Shown here: piece after piece, positions 43,089 to 54,590 of the stretch
Layout of the letters: the number at the start of each line of letters is the position of its first letter
How positions within the stretch are numbered: the first letter of the stretch is position 1
Assembly (NCBI GenBank): GCA_023512835.1
Contig: CM042089.1
Span: forward strand, 29,268,440-29,332,439
Direction: 5' to 3'
DNA from: Taxillus chinensis
Taxonomy: Eukaryota; Streptophyta; Magnoliopsida; Santalales; Loranthaceae
DNA: 64,000 bases
Program-made: the position numbers and the translations under genes
Notes under the pieces: model-generated
What the model was told of the DNA's origin: nothing
The model's database searches: none
What the model saw: the letters and a program-made list of their open reading frames with translations, nothing else

Positions 43089-44545
43089 TCTTCCCTGATT
43101 TTCTGCTGCTAAGGGCTTGGTTTGTGCTTCTTGTAGGGCCTTCTTCTTAGGCGCATCAGCTTCCTTTAATGCCTTACCACTTCTCAAAGTGATAGCCTTG
43201 TAGCTTTCCTTGGGATTAACTTCAGTATCACTTGGAAAGGATTTGGAAGAAACTCCCTGGTTGGCATTTTGTGCCACGCTCACCAATAGCTTCTCAATAT
43301 TTTTAATAGAGCTCTCCATACTTCCTACCCTTTCCTTCAAATCTCCCACTTCTCTTCTGGTTGTCTCATCCTCAGTCTGATAATTTATTCTCTGTTGTTG
43401 AGGGTGAGGCTACTGTTGCTGCTCAAAACTTAGAGGTGTTTGCAAATAATTATCCGTCGCATATGGATTCTGCTTCATTCCTGGAGGGATATATTTATAC
43501 TAATTTGAAGTGTCACCTCCTCTATTCTGATTCTAGTTAAAGACATTTTTCTGGTGGCTTTGGTTGGTATTTTGTTGCTAGTAGCCTTGACCCTGGTTCT
43601 GTTGGAAGAAGGGTTACTTCTGATACATACCCTTTCCCCCCAACAAAGTTTGCTTATTCAGCTCCACTCCATGCTTAGTCAACTACTGTGGAGCTTGTTG
43701 TGGTCCTCCAACTTTAAGAGCCAATACTTCCATGATTTTAGCTAGAGCCCAGATTTGCTCTTGCATGTCATTGGAAGAATTATCAATAGAAGCTATCTTC
43801 TCCTTTGGCCTTGAAGTCCGTATATTTGACCACTGCCAATCAGCCAATGACAATCTCTCTAAGAGTTCAGCTGCTACATCAGGTTCCAAATCATTAGACA
43901 TCCTCCCGCAGCTGCATTCACCTTATCTTGTGCGTGAGACTGAAGACTAGTGTAGAAGGATTCGATTTGAATCCATTGGGATCTTCCATTGTTAGGGCAT
44001 CTTCTTACCAAGTCTTTAAATCTTTCCCAAGCCTCATGGAGAGTCTCCATCTCGTCTTGCCTAAATCGGCTGATCTCCCCTCTGAGCTGGATCACCTTGG
44101 AAGGCGGGAAATACTTAGACATGAACTTAGTCTGCATCTCCTCCCAAGTGTTTATAGAACCAAGCGGTAGGCTGTTGAACCATCCAAGAGCTCTATCCCT
44201 TAAGGAAAAAGGAAAAAATCTTAACTTTATTGCTTCCTCCGACACATTGTTGAGCTTGATTGTGTCACACATCTAAAAAAATCTCATCAAGTGCTGATGT
44301 GGGTCATCCACTGCTGTTCCTCCAAATGCATTGTTGCTCACCATGTTGATCAATGCCGGTTTCAGCTCGAAACTGTTTGTTTGGACTCTTGCTTGCCTAA
44401 TCCCTGAGTAATGATCTGACATAGTTGGCCTTGCATAGTCCAAGAAAGTCCTGGGCCTAAATCTGTTAGCCTTGTCTTCTGGATATTGGCCATTATAGTT
44501 GGCCCCTCCTTGCTGTACACTGCCATTAGGTCTTATATCCTCCAT
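43089..44545 (-). pseudogene. A1 gag
   Basis: Athila-type gag. From near 44545 (MEDIRPNGSV) the frame runs through LKPALINMVSNNAFGG, a TAG near 44273, then the retrotransposon gag core: IKLRFFPFSLRDRALGWFNSLP and YFPPSKVIQLRGEISRFRQ, LHEAWERFKDLVRRCPNNG. A frameshift near 43900 follows, then WQWSNIRT and a Gln-rich region, and the C-terminal ITLRSGK block near 43190. Coding ends at the TRIM junction. The next expected Athila block before the protease is missing from the window. Confidence 0.85.
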
Positions 44546-44866
44546 AATGTCTAGAACTGTATCCTCTAAACCTTACAGTGCTTCTTCAGCTTGCCTCGCT
44601 GCCCTACGACGATCTCTAATTATCCGTTCAGGTTCTGGATTAAATGGCACAAGTTTCCTTTGTTGCATACACAACTGAGAATTTTCTCAAACACCAGGTG
44701 AACGTTCCTGTAAAACAACAAGAACACACCTAGCAGCCTCGAACAACATAAAATAAATAAATAAATAACACAAAATAATAGAAAATAAAAGACAGATTTA
44801 AACACCAAGATCAGAATTCAAACAATTTCACTCAATGTTGATTTTAAAAACTAGTTAACCGTTGAA
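44546..44866 (-). other. A1 leader
   Basis: Untranslated region between PBS and gag, with an AAATAAATAAATAA run near 44753. Nothing else stands out. Confidence 0.7.
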
Positions 44867-44884
44867 TCCCCGACAACGGCGCCA
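44867..44884 (-). promoter_or_regulatory. A1 primer binding site, Asp-tRNA type
   Basis: The plus strand TCCCCGACAACGGCGCCA matches the 3' end of plant Asp-tRNA almost perfectly. It lies three bases from the LTR. This primer choice is characteristic of Athila relatives. Confidence 0.9.
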
Positions 44885-44887
44885 ATT

Positions 44888-45884
44888 TGACAGACAGATT
44901 TTTAGCTTCCCTAAAAGAGTTAGCTAATGTCGTTAAATCTCTCTTCAAGATAATTAATTCCCTTAGTTTGGACTAAACAGAATAGCAGAAAGTAAGGGGT
45001 CGAACCCACAGGGATTAGCCTAGTTTTCTAGTTTTCAAATCAAATCACCCAACTACTCTTGTTCTATAAAATGTCTTGGCAAAAAGTTCTCTTTTTTAAA
45101 CTAAAGATCTAATTTTTATGTAGTTTTCTTAAATAACAAAGACACCAGAATTGAATTTAAGGTTAAAACTCAAAGATTAAAGGCATCTAGGATCACAATT
45201 TCACCTCCCTAGGCTTCTATTGATTTTAAGGTTCATGGGGTTATTTAAATGATAGCATGCTATACATGAGCCAAGGTTTTGCAAATGGTCATTGACAGAT
45301 CTTCTAAGTGTTGTTTTCCTGAATGGTCATCATGGCAGCAACAAATAAAGCCTAAATATCATATTTTTAACTAGATAATGGTCACACCAATCACAAATAT
45401 GCTATGAATCCAAAGTCAGCCCCAGACTAGGGCTAAGGAACCTAGGTGTATACAGCCTAGATATAGAACATGAAGAACAGATTCATAAAACATGCAAACC
45501 TCAATTAAACAAACCCAATATTCATAGAATCAGTACATCAGCATAGGGGGTTACATTGCTCCCCTAGATAAAGAAAACTACTCACACATGTTTTTAACAA
45601 AGCATAAACAAATTAAAAACATCATCTTAGAACCAGGCGTAGTGGAACTTCAACTCTGGATCTTCTCCAGCCATCAAAGTCCTAAGGCCAGCAGCTCCAA
45701 GAACGAGAACCTTCCCAGCCGTGAAGCTTTCTCTCTCTCTCTCTAAAAACGTGCCCTCCTCTCAAGATGTCTCTTTAGGGCCCGCTGCCCCCTATTTATA
45801 GAGGAACCTGCTATGCAATGTGTGCCCTAGCCACCAGCTATCATCATTAATCAAAACGGCGTAGTTTTGATAAGTGACGGTGAT
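44888..45884 (-). mobile_element. A1 5' LTR, U3 part missing
   Basis: Starts TGACAGACAGATTTTTAGC on the plus strand and reaches the palindrome ATCAAAACGGCGTAGTTTTGAT at 45850-45871, with a TATA box (plus strand TATTTATAG) near 45794. The upstream U3 is gone; the sequence switches at about 45884 to an LTR in the opposite orientation. Confidence 0.82.
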
Positions 45885-47207
45885 GGCCTCAAACAATTGG
45901 CGTGCAAGAACAAAAAAGTTTCTTAGAATGATGTCCTCTACCTACCAGGAGAAATCTTAGAGCATTTGGAGCTGCACGTGAATTCACCCATTTCACGTGC
46001 AAGCCTATTTTTGCCTCTTAGGCCTCTACAGGATGCAAGGAAGCTTGGTGAGAAGTTTGAGCTGATTTGGAGGTGCACGTGAATTCACCATATCACGTGC
46101 AAATTGGCGTGCAGAGATATTTTTGGACCGATCCTATCGTTTTTCTATGCCGATCATTTGTTCCTGAAGGCCCAAGTCCAAATTGTGGATGGAAGATAGA
46201 GATTTTAATGTTTCGAGTATTACTTATCAAAACTACGTCGTTTTCATTTGTTACACACCTCAAAGCCTATCCAAACTCTATAAATACAAGCCTCCACGCC
46301 TCGCTAGCCATCCCTAGACCCCCTACATGTTTTTAGAAAGAGAGAGAGAGGCTCCATGACTTGGAGGTGCTCCTTGACCTAGGAGAGCAGCCGTCGCAGC
46401 CCCGCAGCAGCAGCCGTCGCGGATTTTGGAGCCTGGATTTGAAGCCTTGCTGTGCGCGTGATCAAGAAGAAGATGTTTAGCTTTTCTCGCTACGTGTTTG
46501 CTTGTAATCATGCGTGAGTAGTTCTTTTAATCTAGGGGAGCAATGTAGCCCCCTTGTTGTTTTCTTGTGTTTATGAATATTGGGTTTGGATGATTGAGTT
46601 TTGCATGTTTTATGAATCTGTTCTTAAGTTCTATCTTTGGATGTACACCTTGGTATTCTTAGCCCTAGTCCTGGGGCGGATTGAGATTCATAACTTATTT
46701 GTAATTGGTGTGATCATTATCCTTTTGCAAGTATGATTTATTGGCTTTGCATGTTTGTGTGTTTAGATGACCATTCTGGCATACAACTCTTAAAAGGACC
46801 TCAATGACCATTTGTTGTCCTTGGCTTGTGTTTAGCATGTTTTCAATCGACAACCCTAATACCATGAACCAGTAGAGATAACATAGGGAGGTGAAATTGT
46901 GACCCTAGATGCTTTTAATCCTTGAATCTTAATTCTAAAATCAGTTTACTTTCTTTGTTTATTCAGAAAACCACATAAAAATTAGATCTTTAGTTTAAAA
47001 AAGAAAACTTTTTGCCAAGACATTTTATAGAACAATAGTAATTGAGTGTTTTGATTTGAGAACTAGCGAACTAGGTTAATCCCTGTGGGTTCGACCCCTT
47101 GCTTCTTTGCTATTCTTTTAGTGCAAACTTAGGGAATTTATTATCTTGAAGAGAGATTTAATGACATTAGCTAGCTCTTTTAAAGAGGCTAAAAATCTTG
47201 TCTGTCA
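45885..47207 (+). mobile_element. A2 5' LTR, 5' truncated
   Basis: From GATGGCCTCAAACAATTGG to CTTGTCTGTCA. Contains CACGTG pairs at 45970-46100, a palindrome at 46226-46247 and a TATA box (CTATAAATAC) near 46280. It corresponds to 52645-53965 of the other LTR. Confidence 0.82.
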
Positions 47208-47212
47208 AATTT

Positions 47213-48390
47213 GCTCTCCTGTTGCCACTCCTGCACACCCGGCTCAAGTGGCCCTCTCGCCCACAGTTGTTACACCGCCAGTCCTTCTTGGGACATTCCC
47301 TCTTGAAGTGACCTTGCCTCCCACAACAAAGACAACCGCTGGGGAGACCTCCTGTTGAACCTCCCTGCCCACTACCGCCAAGGGTGAACCTCCCTGGGTT
47401 CACAGATGATAGACCCCGGCTGCGGAAAGAACTATTATCTCTCTCCTCAGTCTTGGGCCTCTTGGACCCAGAATCGCGTTCAGACCCACCTTGCAACTGG
47501 CGACCCTGGTGAACCTGCCTCCCATCATCCAGTTCCCTCTCAGCTATGCGCGCTGTCTTAACAACCTCAGCATAGGTCCTCAAACGCAGAATCACCACAC
47601 TCTGCCTAAGAGCTGGCCTGAGACCCAAGGTGAACTTGTGAGCTTTCAGGTCCTCCTTTGCCACAGTCTCGGGGGCAAATCTACTCAGGCTCCGGAACTC
47701 CCGCTCATACTTGGGCACCATCTTTGATCCTTGCTTGAGGCTGCCAAATTCTTCTCTCTTCTGCCATCTTAAGGACTCAGGGAAAAACTCATCGTGGAAG
47801 AGTTACAAGAACTCCTCCCACAGCATAAACTGCACCACACGGCTCCCCGCGACACTCTGCCACCACTCCAGAGCATTCCCTTCTAGCTGCCGAATGGCCA
47901 GCCTCACCTTATCCTCCTCCCGGGGTAGGAGAAAGGAAAACACATGTTCGATCTGCCTCAGCCAGTGCTCAGCTAACACTGGGTCCTCCTCTCCTTTGAA
48001 TCGCGGAGGTTGTTCCTTTCGGAAACGTGTCACTACGTCATCCTCTGCACGGATCGGTATACCACTCAGTGAACCCTCACGCTCCTGGGGTAGCTCCCCC
48101 ACTGGTGGTGGTGGTGGTGGCACCACCTGCTGGGCTGCCATCTCGCGGCGCACCTCCTCCCGTACCTCTTGCCGGATACCCTCCCTCAGCTCTAGGACTT
48201 CCAGTCGGATGCCTTCTCGCAGCTGCGCCAGCAACAACGCATGCCCTCCAACGGACTGTCCCGCACTCGGACCCTCATGGGCAGATGACTCATCAGCCAC
48301 TGCCCCGGACGCACGTGTCGCTCTCCTCGGTGGCGTTCTTACTACAGGAAGTAAGAAGCACAAACGTCAGAACGCGTTCGACTACTATCA
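47213..48390 (-). pseudogene. G4 gag
   Basis: Best gag in the window next to G5. The N terminus TPPRRATRAS has ACG where relatives have the ATG start. Then come a coiled coil (LREGIRQEVREEVRREM), a poly-Pro stretch, the capsid block PPRFKGEEDPVLAEHWLRQIEHVF, ALEWWQSV, a TAA near 47800 replacing Gln, AHKFTLGLRPALRQ, and two CCHC knuckles (CLCCGRQGHFKREC, CNNCGREGHLSRVC). It ends where A2 LTR begins; the last codons of the open stretch are chimeric. Confidence 0.87.
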
Positions 48391-48754
48391 AGTTTCACTA
48401 CCTCTACCCCATTATCAAGTCAAGCAGTACATGGCATCACACACATTTCAACCATTGCATCAATCAACATCGCACACAGCACAGTCCACATTGTAGTCAT
48501 GCCTAAGGCATTCCAAGCTTATTCAGAGTTGCACAGTTCACACATAATCATGTTATTCATATCTTTCACACATAGCAACAAATGCAACTAGTGCCCTAAT
48601 GCCAATGCATGCAAATCCTAGCTCAGGTCTGGACTACCCCAAGTACACCTTAGAGGCTCCAAGAGGACCGTGTTGATCAGGCACGTCCCTCCTGGTTCCT
48701 CCAAAGGACTCAAGATAACCAGATCCGCCCACTACCCTAGGCTATCTAGACCAT
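48391..48754 (-). other. G4 leader
   Basis: Non-coding. 48575-48754 matches the G2 leader nearly base for base, including the block around GCCAATGCATGCAAAT at 48600-48616. Confidence 0.75.
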
Positions 48755-48766
48755 GCTCTGATACCA
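48755..48766 (-). promoter_or_regulatory. G4 primer binding site
   Basis: The plus strand GCTCTGATACCA is an exact initiator Met-tRNA match, three bases from the LTR. Confidence 0.92.
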
Positions 48767-48769
48767 TAT

Positions 48770-50607
48770 TGTCACGCCCTGGTTTTCCTACCTGAGGAGA
48801 CCGGAACGTGACCCTCCCTTTACCCGGATTTGGATAAAGGGGTGGAACACAACATACACCTCAGATAACAAAATCACACAATTATTTAATTCAAAACCAT
48901 AAGCCTTTATTATGTTTCAAACTTCATTACAATATCTCCCCGCTAGGGTTACAATGCCTCAACAAAATTACATAACGCAAATAACACAAAACAAAGCCAC
49001 AAAATAGAACTCTTCCACCTTGGTGTTCCCACTTAACACCTGTAGGTTCCTGCAAGAAAACACACCACAGTAGGAGGGTTGAGCATCCACAACTCAGTAG
49101 GGATCAAGTCTCCCCAACCCATCCCATGCTCCTAGCATCTACATGCCATGTGTACAAGTGCAGTGTCGTGTTACAATAATTCCAACAGACAATAACAAAC
49201 CACATCAGTAGTCACAATTATCCACCACACAAACCACAAGTGATTTAACCGCCTCTTCAGGCCAATAATTTAACCGCCTCTCAGGCATAGTTTCCACAGT
49301 CAGTCTCACTGACATTAATTCAGCCTCTCAGGCTCCACAGTCAGTCTCACTGACATCAACTCAGCCTCTCAGGCTCCACAGGTACACAAGCATTGCCTCA
49401 GCCTCTCAGGCTTCTTAGGCTCCACAGACAACAACAACACATTTAACACATATCTCAGTTATTCAGGCATAACAACAAACACTTAACATGCATGTCCACC
49501 CTGGTATAACATCAAACACCTAGCATGCATATCCTCACAGACATTACATCCAACACCATTCAGGCATAACCACGCTGGCATAACATCAATCGCATAACAC
49601 GCATGGCCTCACAAGGCATAATATCAAACACCTAGTGTGCAGTGCCACACAGGCCTAATCTCAACCCATACTTGCCACTGAAGGCCAACATTCATATAGG
49701 AGGTCACACCTATATGAATTTACATATAGATAGTATAACAATAACAGTAGAAGGTCTATAAATCCTCTACACAGGGCCTAACCCCAGAACAGATCAGGTG
49801 AGACAGAACCCCTACCTTGTATGTTCTCCTGCTCCCGCTTCCACGCAAGACTCCAACCACCCACGCAAGACGCTCCGGCAGCCACCGAAGCTCTCCTTCC
49901 CTCTCTCTCTCTCTCTCTCTCTGCGACGGCTGGTGGAGCAACAAATCCTAAACCTAAAATAGAGTGGCTTCTCCTCCTTATATAGACAACACGACATCAA
50001 AACGACGTAATTTTGATTAAGTGAATCCCAACATCAAAACAACGTAGTTTTGATGGAACAAGTTATGACCTTCCCACATCCATACACACCAAAATGTTCA
50101 CAATTCCAACATGGTCCTTTGGGAAAAGATGATTAGAATGACAAAACCAAGGTAACCATGCAAAAACATGCCTGCACGCCAATTTGAACGCCAATTCTCC
50201 AATTGGCGTGCAGCTCCAAATGCACTCAAACTTCACCCCAAGCCTCCTTGCATCTTGTAGAGGTCTAAGAAGCAAAAATATGCTTGCACGTGAAATGGGT
50301 GAATTCACGTGCAGCTCCAAATGCTCTGAAATTTCTGTGGTAGGTAGAGGGCCTCATTCTAAGAAACTTTTATTCTTGCACGCCAATTGTTTGAGGCCAT
50401 CTACCCTATCAAAAGTGAGCTCCAAGATCATCCAAAACAACTTAAAACCGCCTATATACGCATAGCATCTTCCTAGGGCATAAATGTACGTTATCACTTG
50501 TCACATGCACCTCCCAAAAGTCCCCTCTTGGGCTCATCTCTTACCTCAAACTTGTGCACCAACATCCAAGGTGTTTGTGGTTAACTTCTTACACACGGGT
50601 CATTACA
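48770..50607 (-). mobile_element. G4 5' LTR containing an Athila LTR start
   Basis: 1838 bp, TGTCACGCCCTGG to GGGTCATTACA. Carries a 41-bp unit repeated at 49299-49379, palindromes near 49996-50017 and 50032-50053 (each slightly changed), TATA near 49977, and the CACGTG block. On the element strand, at 50499, it contains TGATAACGTACATTTATGCC, the terminal sequence of the A2 LTR, followed by matching U3. So the block was taken from an Athila-type LTR. Confidence 0.87.
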
Positions 50608-50964
50608 GGACATGCCGTGCTATATGATCCAAGCCAAGACGAAGGGTTTTCCAGACGAAAAAGACAGTTAGTGCATGGGTTCATCAAACGAATCAAAGCG
50701 GCGATGATCAAAGAAGGCTTATTGGCCGACAAGCTACCTCTTATTCACTGCAACGAAATGGAAATTCCCCAACAGCCTGACCAATTCAGCTGTGGGATCT
50801 TTGCTTGCTACTACATGATGGCTATTCTGTAAGGGAAGGAAACTTGGGAAGTGTGCGGCGAGACGTCGGTTAACTTTGTGGCTCAGGTGCGACGAATGGT
50901 GGCCAATGTTATCTACTACTACAGCTTGCCAACTGAGAGGTAAGTGTTTTTCCTACTCCCTATT
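50608..50964 (+). pseudogene. Ulp1-like (C48) peptidase fragment in A2
   Basis: Reads HAVLYDPSQDEG (with the catalytic Asp), FIKRIKAAMIKEG, then MEIPQQPDQFSCGIFACYYM with the catalytic Gln and Cys of Ulp1-like peptidases. The His block is absent because the G4 end lies just upstream; codons before 50608 belong to G4. A TAA at 50830-50832 interrupts the frame, which then continues to about 50942 (VRRMVANVIYYYSLPTER). It lies in the A2 region after where pol should be. Not functional as it stands. Confidence 0.75.
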
Positions 50965-52464
50965 TTATGCCATGAGGACATAGCATATTTTAAGTGTGGT
51001 GTATGGGGAGTGACTTGAGCCACTTGCTTGTCATGTATGTTGTGCTTGCATGTTTTATTTATAATTTAAAAAAAACACTGTTTTAGTTGCATGATTGTTT
51101 GAGCTGTTTGCTTGAATATGATTTGCTTGTGGAGACATGGATATTAAGTATGCAATTTTGGCTTAAAATTTAATTTTTCTGCCACATTAGTATCATGTTG
51201 TGATAAGGGTTTTTGAATAGTTAAAATGTGCTCTGATTTAGTTTGATCATGTGTTTATCTTTTGAATGATATCACCATGTTTTTGGAGCTGAGTTTTGAA
51301 TATTAGCTGAGCATGAAATGCTATGTTAGACCTAAGTAACCCTTAAAGTTGAGTGAAAAAGAAATGCAAAATGAGAACAGCTTAGAACAGCTTCTTTTAG
51401 CCTTTGAGTGCCATTTTAGGGTATGGGTAATAATTGCTACTCTTCTTGCATTCAACATTGGTTATTTAATGGTAGGAGTCAAGTAAGCATGTGATTACTT
51501 ATTAGTGCTCAGTGTTTGGTGTTTAGTTAGGATGCAAGACCGCTGAGCCACTATGACTGTCTTTGCATTCTTTTCTTTATTTTGTGATATTATTGGAAAA
51601 AGGGCTGTGATGCACATTGTGGAAAAAGCCCATCATATTTTGAAAAGGGGTATGCAGTAGAAAAATCAGTCTTATTTATGTGTTATGTGAGTAAAAAAAG
51701 AGAGTGAATAATCCATCAAGGGAGAGCATAAAATGCAACCTTGTAAGGTTATTACTAAAAAAAAAGAAAAGAAAAAGAAAAGAAAAGAAAGAAAAGAAAG
51801 ATTCAGAATAAAAGCCACACTGGCTTGATGCTTATGTGTGATTATTTAGTTGTGAAGCCACATTGGTTGAATTATGTTTTGTTTTAAGAATGTTGAGCTC
51901 AATTCTTTAGCTCATGGTTTTGTTTTACCAGTTATTAGAATAGAGTGTGAGTTTATTCAGTTAGTAGACTAGAGTATGAGTTCAAATAAAGTAGAATAGA
52001 GAGTGTGTTTTCTTTGATGAGCACAATAGGGAACTCTCATGATTGCTTGGTAAGTACTTAATCAATAGCTGATGGCGAGTGTAGAGATAGAGTTTTCCAT
52101 CCATTGTTCATTGATAGGTATTGGGCTTGAGAATTATTATATTTGAGTGAGGCTGCTTATCCTTGGTAAGAACTTAAAGGGAAACTAAGTGCTATTTTAT
52201 CATGGATTGCTTGCTCATATCTGAAATTTAAGTGGTGATATTGCATGGTTGTTGGACTAGGGATATGGACATGAATGAACTAAGCTATGACTCATTTTAA
52301 TGCTTAAATTCCCATTTCATTATGATAGAGTTGCATGCTTAGGAAACCATGATTCTCCTTGATTGTTATTTTATTTTTCTTCCGTTTGACTGCGTGTTTA
52401 TTTTATTCTTGCATGTTTGTATGTTTTTGCTTGAGGACAAGCAATGGTTCAAGTGTGGTGTATT
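50965..52464 (+). other. A2 3' tail with PPT
   Basis: 1.5 kb non-coding, T-rich. A GAAAA-type purine run lies at 51755-51802. The end reads TTGAGGACAAGCAATGGTTC then AAGTGTGGTG just before the LTR, a stretch commonly seen before the 3' LTR of Athila relatives and holding the PPT. Confidence 0.7.
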
Positions 52465-53965
52465 TGATAACGTGCATTTTATGCCGTTATTCTAGTGTTT
52501 ATTTAGGATGTTTAAGAGCATGATTAGAGCCTTATTGCTTCATATATCATATATATTTGCTCTAACCCCTAGGAAGATGCTATTTGCAAATACATGCGTT
52601 TTTAAGCTGTTTTGGCAGATTTTGGAGCTCACTTTTGACATAGTAGATGGCCTCAAACAATTGGCGTGCAAGAACAAAAGTTGCTTAGAATGATGTCCTC
52701 TACCTACCACAGAAATTTCAGAGCATTTGGAGCTGCACGTGAATTCACCCATTTCACGTGCAAGCCTATTTTTGCCTCTCAGGCCTCTACAGGATGCAAG
52801 GAAGCTTGGGGAGAAGTTTGAGGTGATTTGGAGGTGCACGTGAATTCACCATATCACGTGCAAATTGACGTGCAGAGATATTTTTGGACCGATCCTATCG
52901 TTTTTCCATGCTGATCATTTGTTTCTGAAGGCCCATGTCCAAATTGTGGATAGAAGATAGAGATTTTAAAGTTTTGAGTGTTACTTATCAAAACTATGCC
53001 GTTTTGATAAATGGGCTAGGGTACACACCTCAAGGCCCATCCAACCTCTATAAATACAGCCTCCACGCCCTTTGCTATGCATCCTAGACCCCCTACACGT
53101 TTTTAGAGAGAGAGAGGCTTCACGACTTGGAGGTTGCTCCTTGACCTAGGAGAGCAGCCGTCGCAACCGTCACGAATTTTGGAGCCTGGATTTGAAGCTT
53201 TGTTGCGCGCGTGGATTAGAAGAAGATGTTTAGCTTTACTGCTATGGTTTTGCTTGTAATCATGCGTGAGTAGTTCTTATAATCTAGGGGAGCAATGTAG
53301 CCCCCTTGTTGCTTTGCTGTGTTTATGAATATTGGGTTTGGATGATTGAGTTTTGCATGTTTTATGAATCTGTTCTTAATTTCTATCTTTGGATGTACAC
53401 CTTGGTATTCTTAGCCCTAGTCTGGGGCGGATTGAGATTCATAACTTATTTGTAATTGGTGTGATCATTATCCTTTTGCAAGTATGATTTATTGGCTTTG
53501 CATGTCTGTGTGTTTAGATGACCATTCTAGCATATAACTCTTAAAAGGACCTCAATGACCATTCGTTGTCCTTGGCTTATGTTTAGCATGTTTTCAATCA
53601 GACAACCCTAATACCATGAACCAGTAGAGATAACATAGGGAGGTGAAATTGTGACCCTAGATGTCTTTAATCCTTGCATCTTAATCCTAAAATCAATTTG
53701 CTTTATTTGTTTATTCAGAAAACCAAATAAAAATTAGATCTTTAGTTATAAAAAGATTTCGTTTTTGCCCAGACATTGTTTTAAGCAAGATTAATTTGGT
53801 GATTTGAGTTAAAGCTAGATAACTTGGTAATCTTTGTGGGATCGACCCCTTTCTTGTCGTTATTCTATTTAGCATTAGTTAAGGGAATTAATATTTTGAG
53901 GAGGGATTTAAACGACAGTAGCTTAACCCTCACTTGGGTTTCGCTCACGAAATACCCGTTCGTCA
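52465..53965 (+). mobile_element. A2 3' LTR
   Basis: Starts TGATAACGTGCATTTTATGCC; the end at CGTTCGTCA is chosen by length comparison with the A1/A2 5' LTRs. Contains CACGTG pairs at 52730-52860, a palindrome at 52987-53008, a TATA box (CTATAAATAC) near 53047, and GA-rich leader. The last 200 bp differ from the other Athila-like LTRs. Confidence 0.78.
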
Positions 53966-54590
53966 AGCGCGCTATTTTAAGTCAATTGGAACGGTTAGAT
54001 AACATCTTTATATATTCTTTCCAACTGGTTTGAGGTCATTCTAATCTCTATACATTTAGTTATGATTTTTTGAAGTTAGTAGTCAAGTTTGGGTGGGACA
54101 GCTGGTGCACAACGCATTATTTTGCCAAAAACTTTCTCACTACTTATTGGATTCGAACAAGGCCAATTGCATTGGTTAGACAACATCAATATCTATCATC
54201 TCCAACTAGTTTGAGGACAATCCGAGTTCTGTGTAATTAACTATTAATTTTTGAATCTGACGAGTAGAATGCTCACTTTGTCATGTGCCTTTGTGCGGTG
54301 TTTCTCACTTTTCTCCTAAATGGATTATCCTTTTTGAGTGATTCTAATTTCAGAAGACAGATAACAGAATTTCAAGTAAAACAAAACCAATGTGGCCTCA
54401 ATCCGAGCTTTGTGGAAAAAGTTATGAATTTTTGAAGTTGCCCTAGAAATCTGACTTATTTTCCACGAATTATGGTTCTTCATATGGATGTTTGTCCCAC
54501 ATTTACAGTTTTGTTTCTCCTTTGCCCAGTATATATACAAAGAAACTTTGCTTACACAGCAAGTGAGAATAAGAGAGGCCTAAGGAAGCT
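53966..54590. repeat. Diverged direct repeats, origin unclear
   Basis: A unit of about 181 bp recurs: GGTTAGATAACATC...CCAACTGGTTTGAGG at 53992 and GGTTAGACAACATC...CCAACTAGTTTGAGG at 54173. A weaker third copy near 54390 keeps only the CCGAGCTTTGTG...ATTTTTGAAG part. A TATATATA stretch near 54530 could be a promoter. No coding seen. Confidence 0.5.

Larger units (their letters stand above)
25097..45884 (-). mobile_element. A1: Athila-like Gypsy element, heavily interrupted
   Basis: Minus-strand element recovered in two blocks: RT and protease at 25097-26652, and gag, leader, PBS and a partial 5' LTR at 43089-45884. The Asp-tRNA type PBS, the DLGA protease motif and the FGLCNAP RT motif are Athila traits. 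C1 sits in its RT, a 208-bp solo LTR in the protease-RT joint, and C2, G3 and a TRIM between gag and protease. About 100 codons between gag and protease and everything past the RT palm are missing from the window. Confidence 0.83.
44888..47207. repeat. Large inverted repeat made of two head-to-head LTRs
   Basis: Arms 44888-45884 and 46211-47207, each about 997 bp, are reverse complements with high similarity by eye. The spacer is about 326 bp. A transcript through it would fold into a long hairpin. Confidence 0.82.
47213..50607 (-). mobile_element. G4: truncated Tekay-type Gypsy element
   Basis: 5' LTR (48770-50607), PBS, leader and gag remain; everything after the second zinc knuckle is lost at the junction with A2 LTR near 47213. 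Gag is in one frame apart from one stop and a lost start codon. The right end abuts A2 sequence in the middle of a Ulp1-like domain, so G4 inserted there. The missing left part went by a later deletion. Confidence 0.85.
45885..53965 (+). mobile_element. A2: Athila-like element, plus strand, interrupted by G4
   Basis: 5' LTR 45885-47207 (5' truncated), a few bases of the PBS spacer, then truncated G4 (47213-50607), then A2 3' internal sequence with a Ulp1-like fragment and a long 3' tail (50608-52464), and a 1.5-kb LTR (52465-53965). The two LTRs agree well until about 53757 and then differ, so they may come from related but distinct copies. No A2 gag or pol is in the window. Confidence 0.6.

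Noticed and set aside
46323..46511. Small open stretches in the A2 5' LTR leader
   Set aside because: They are not kept in the related LTR at 53100-53280, which differs by indels.
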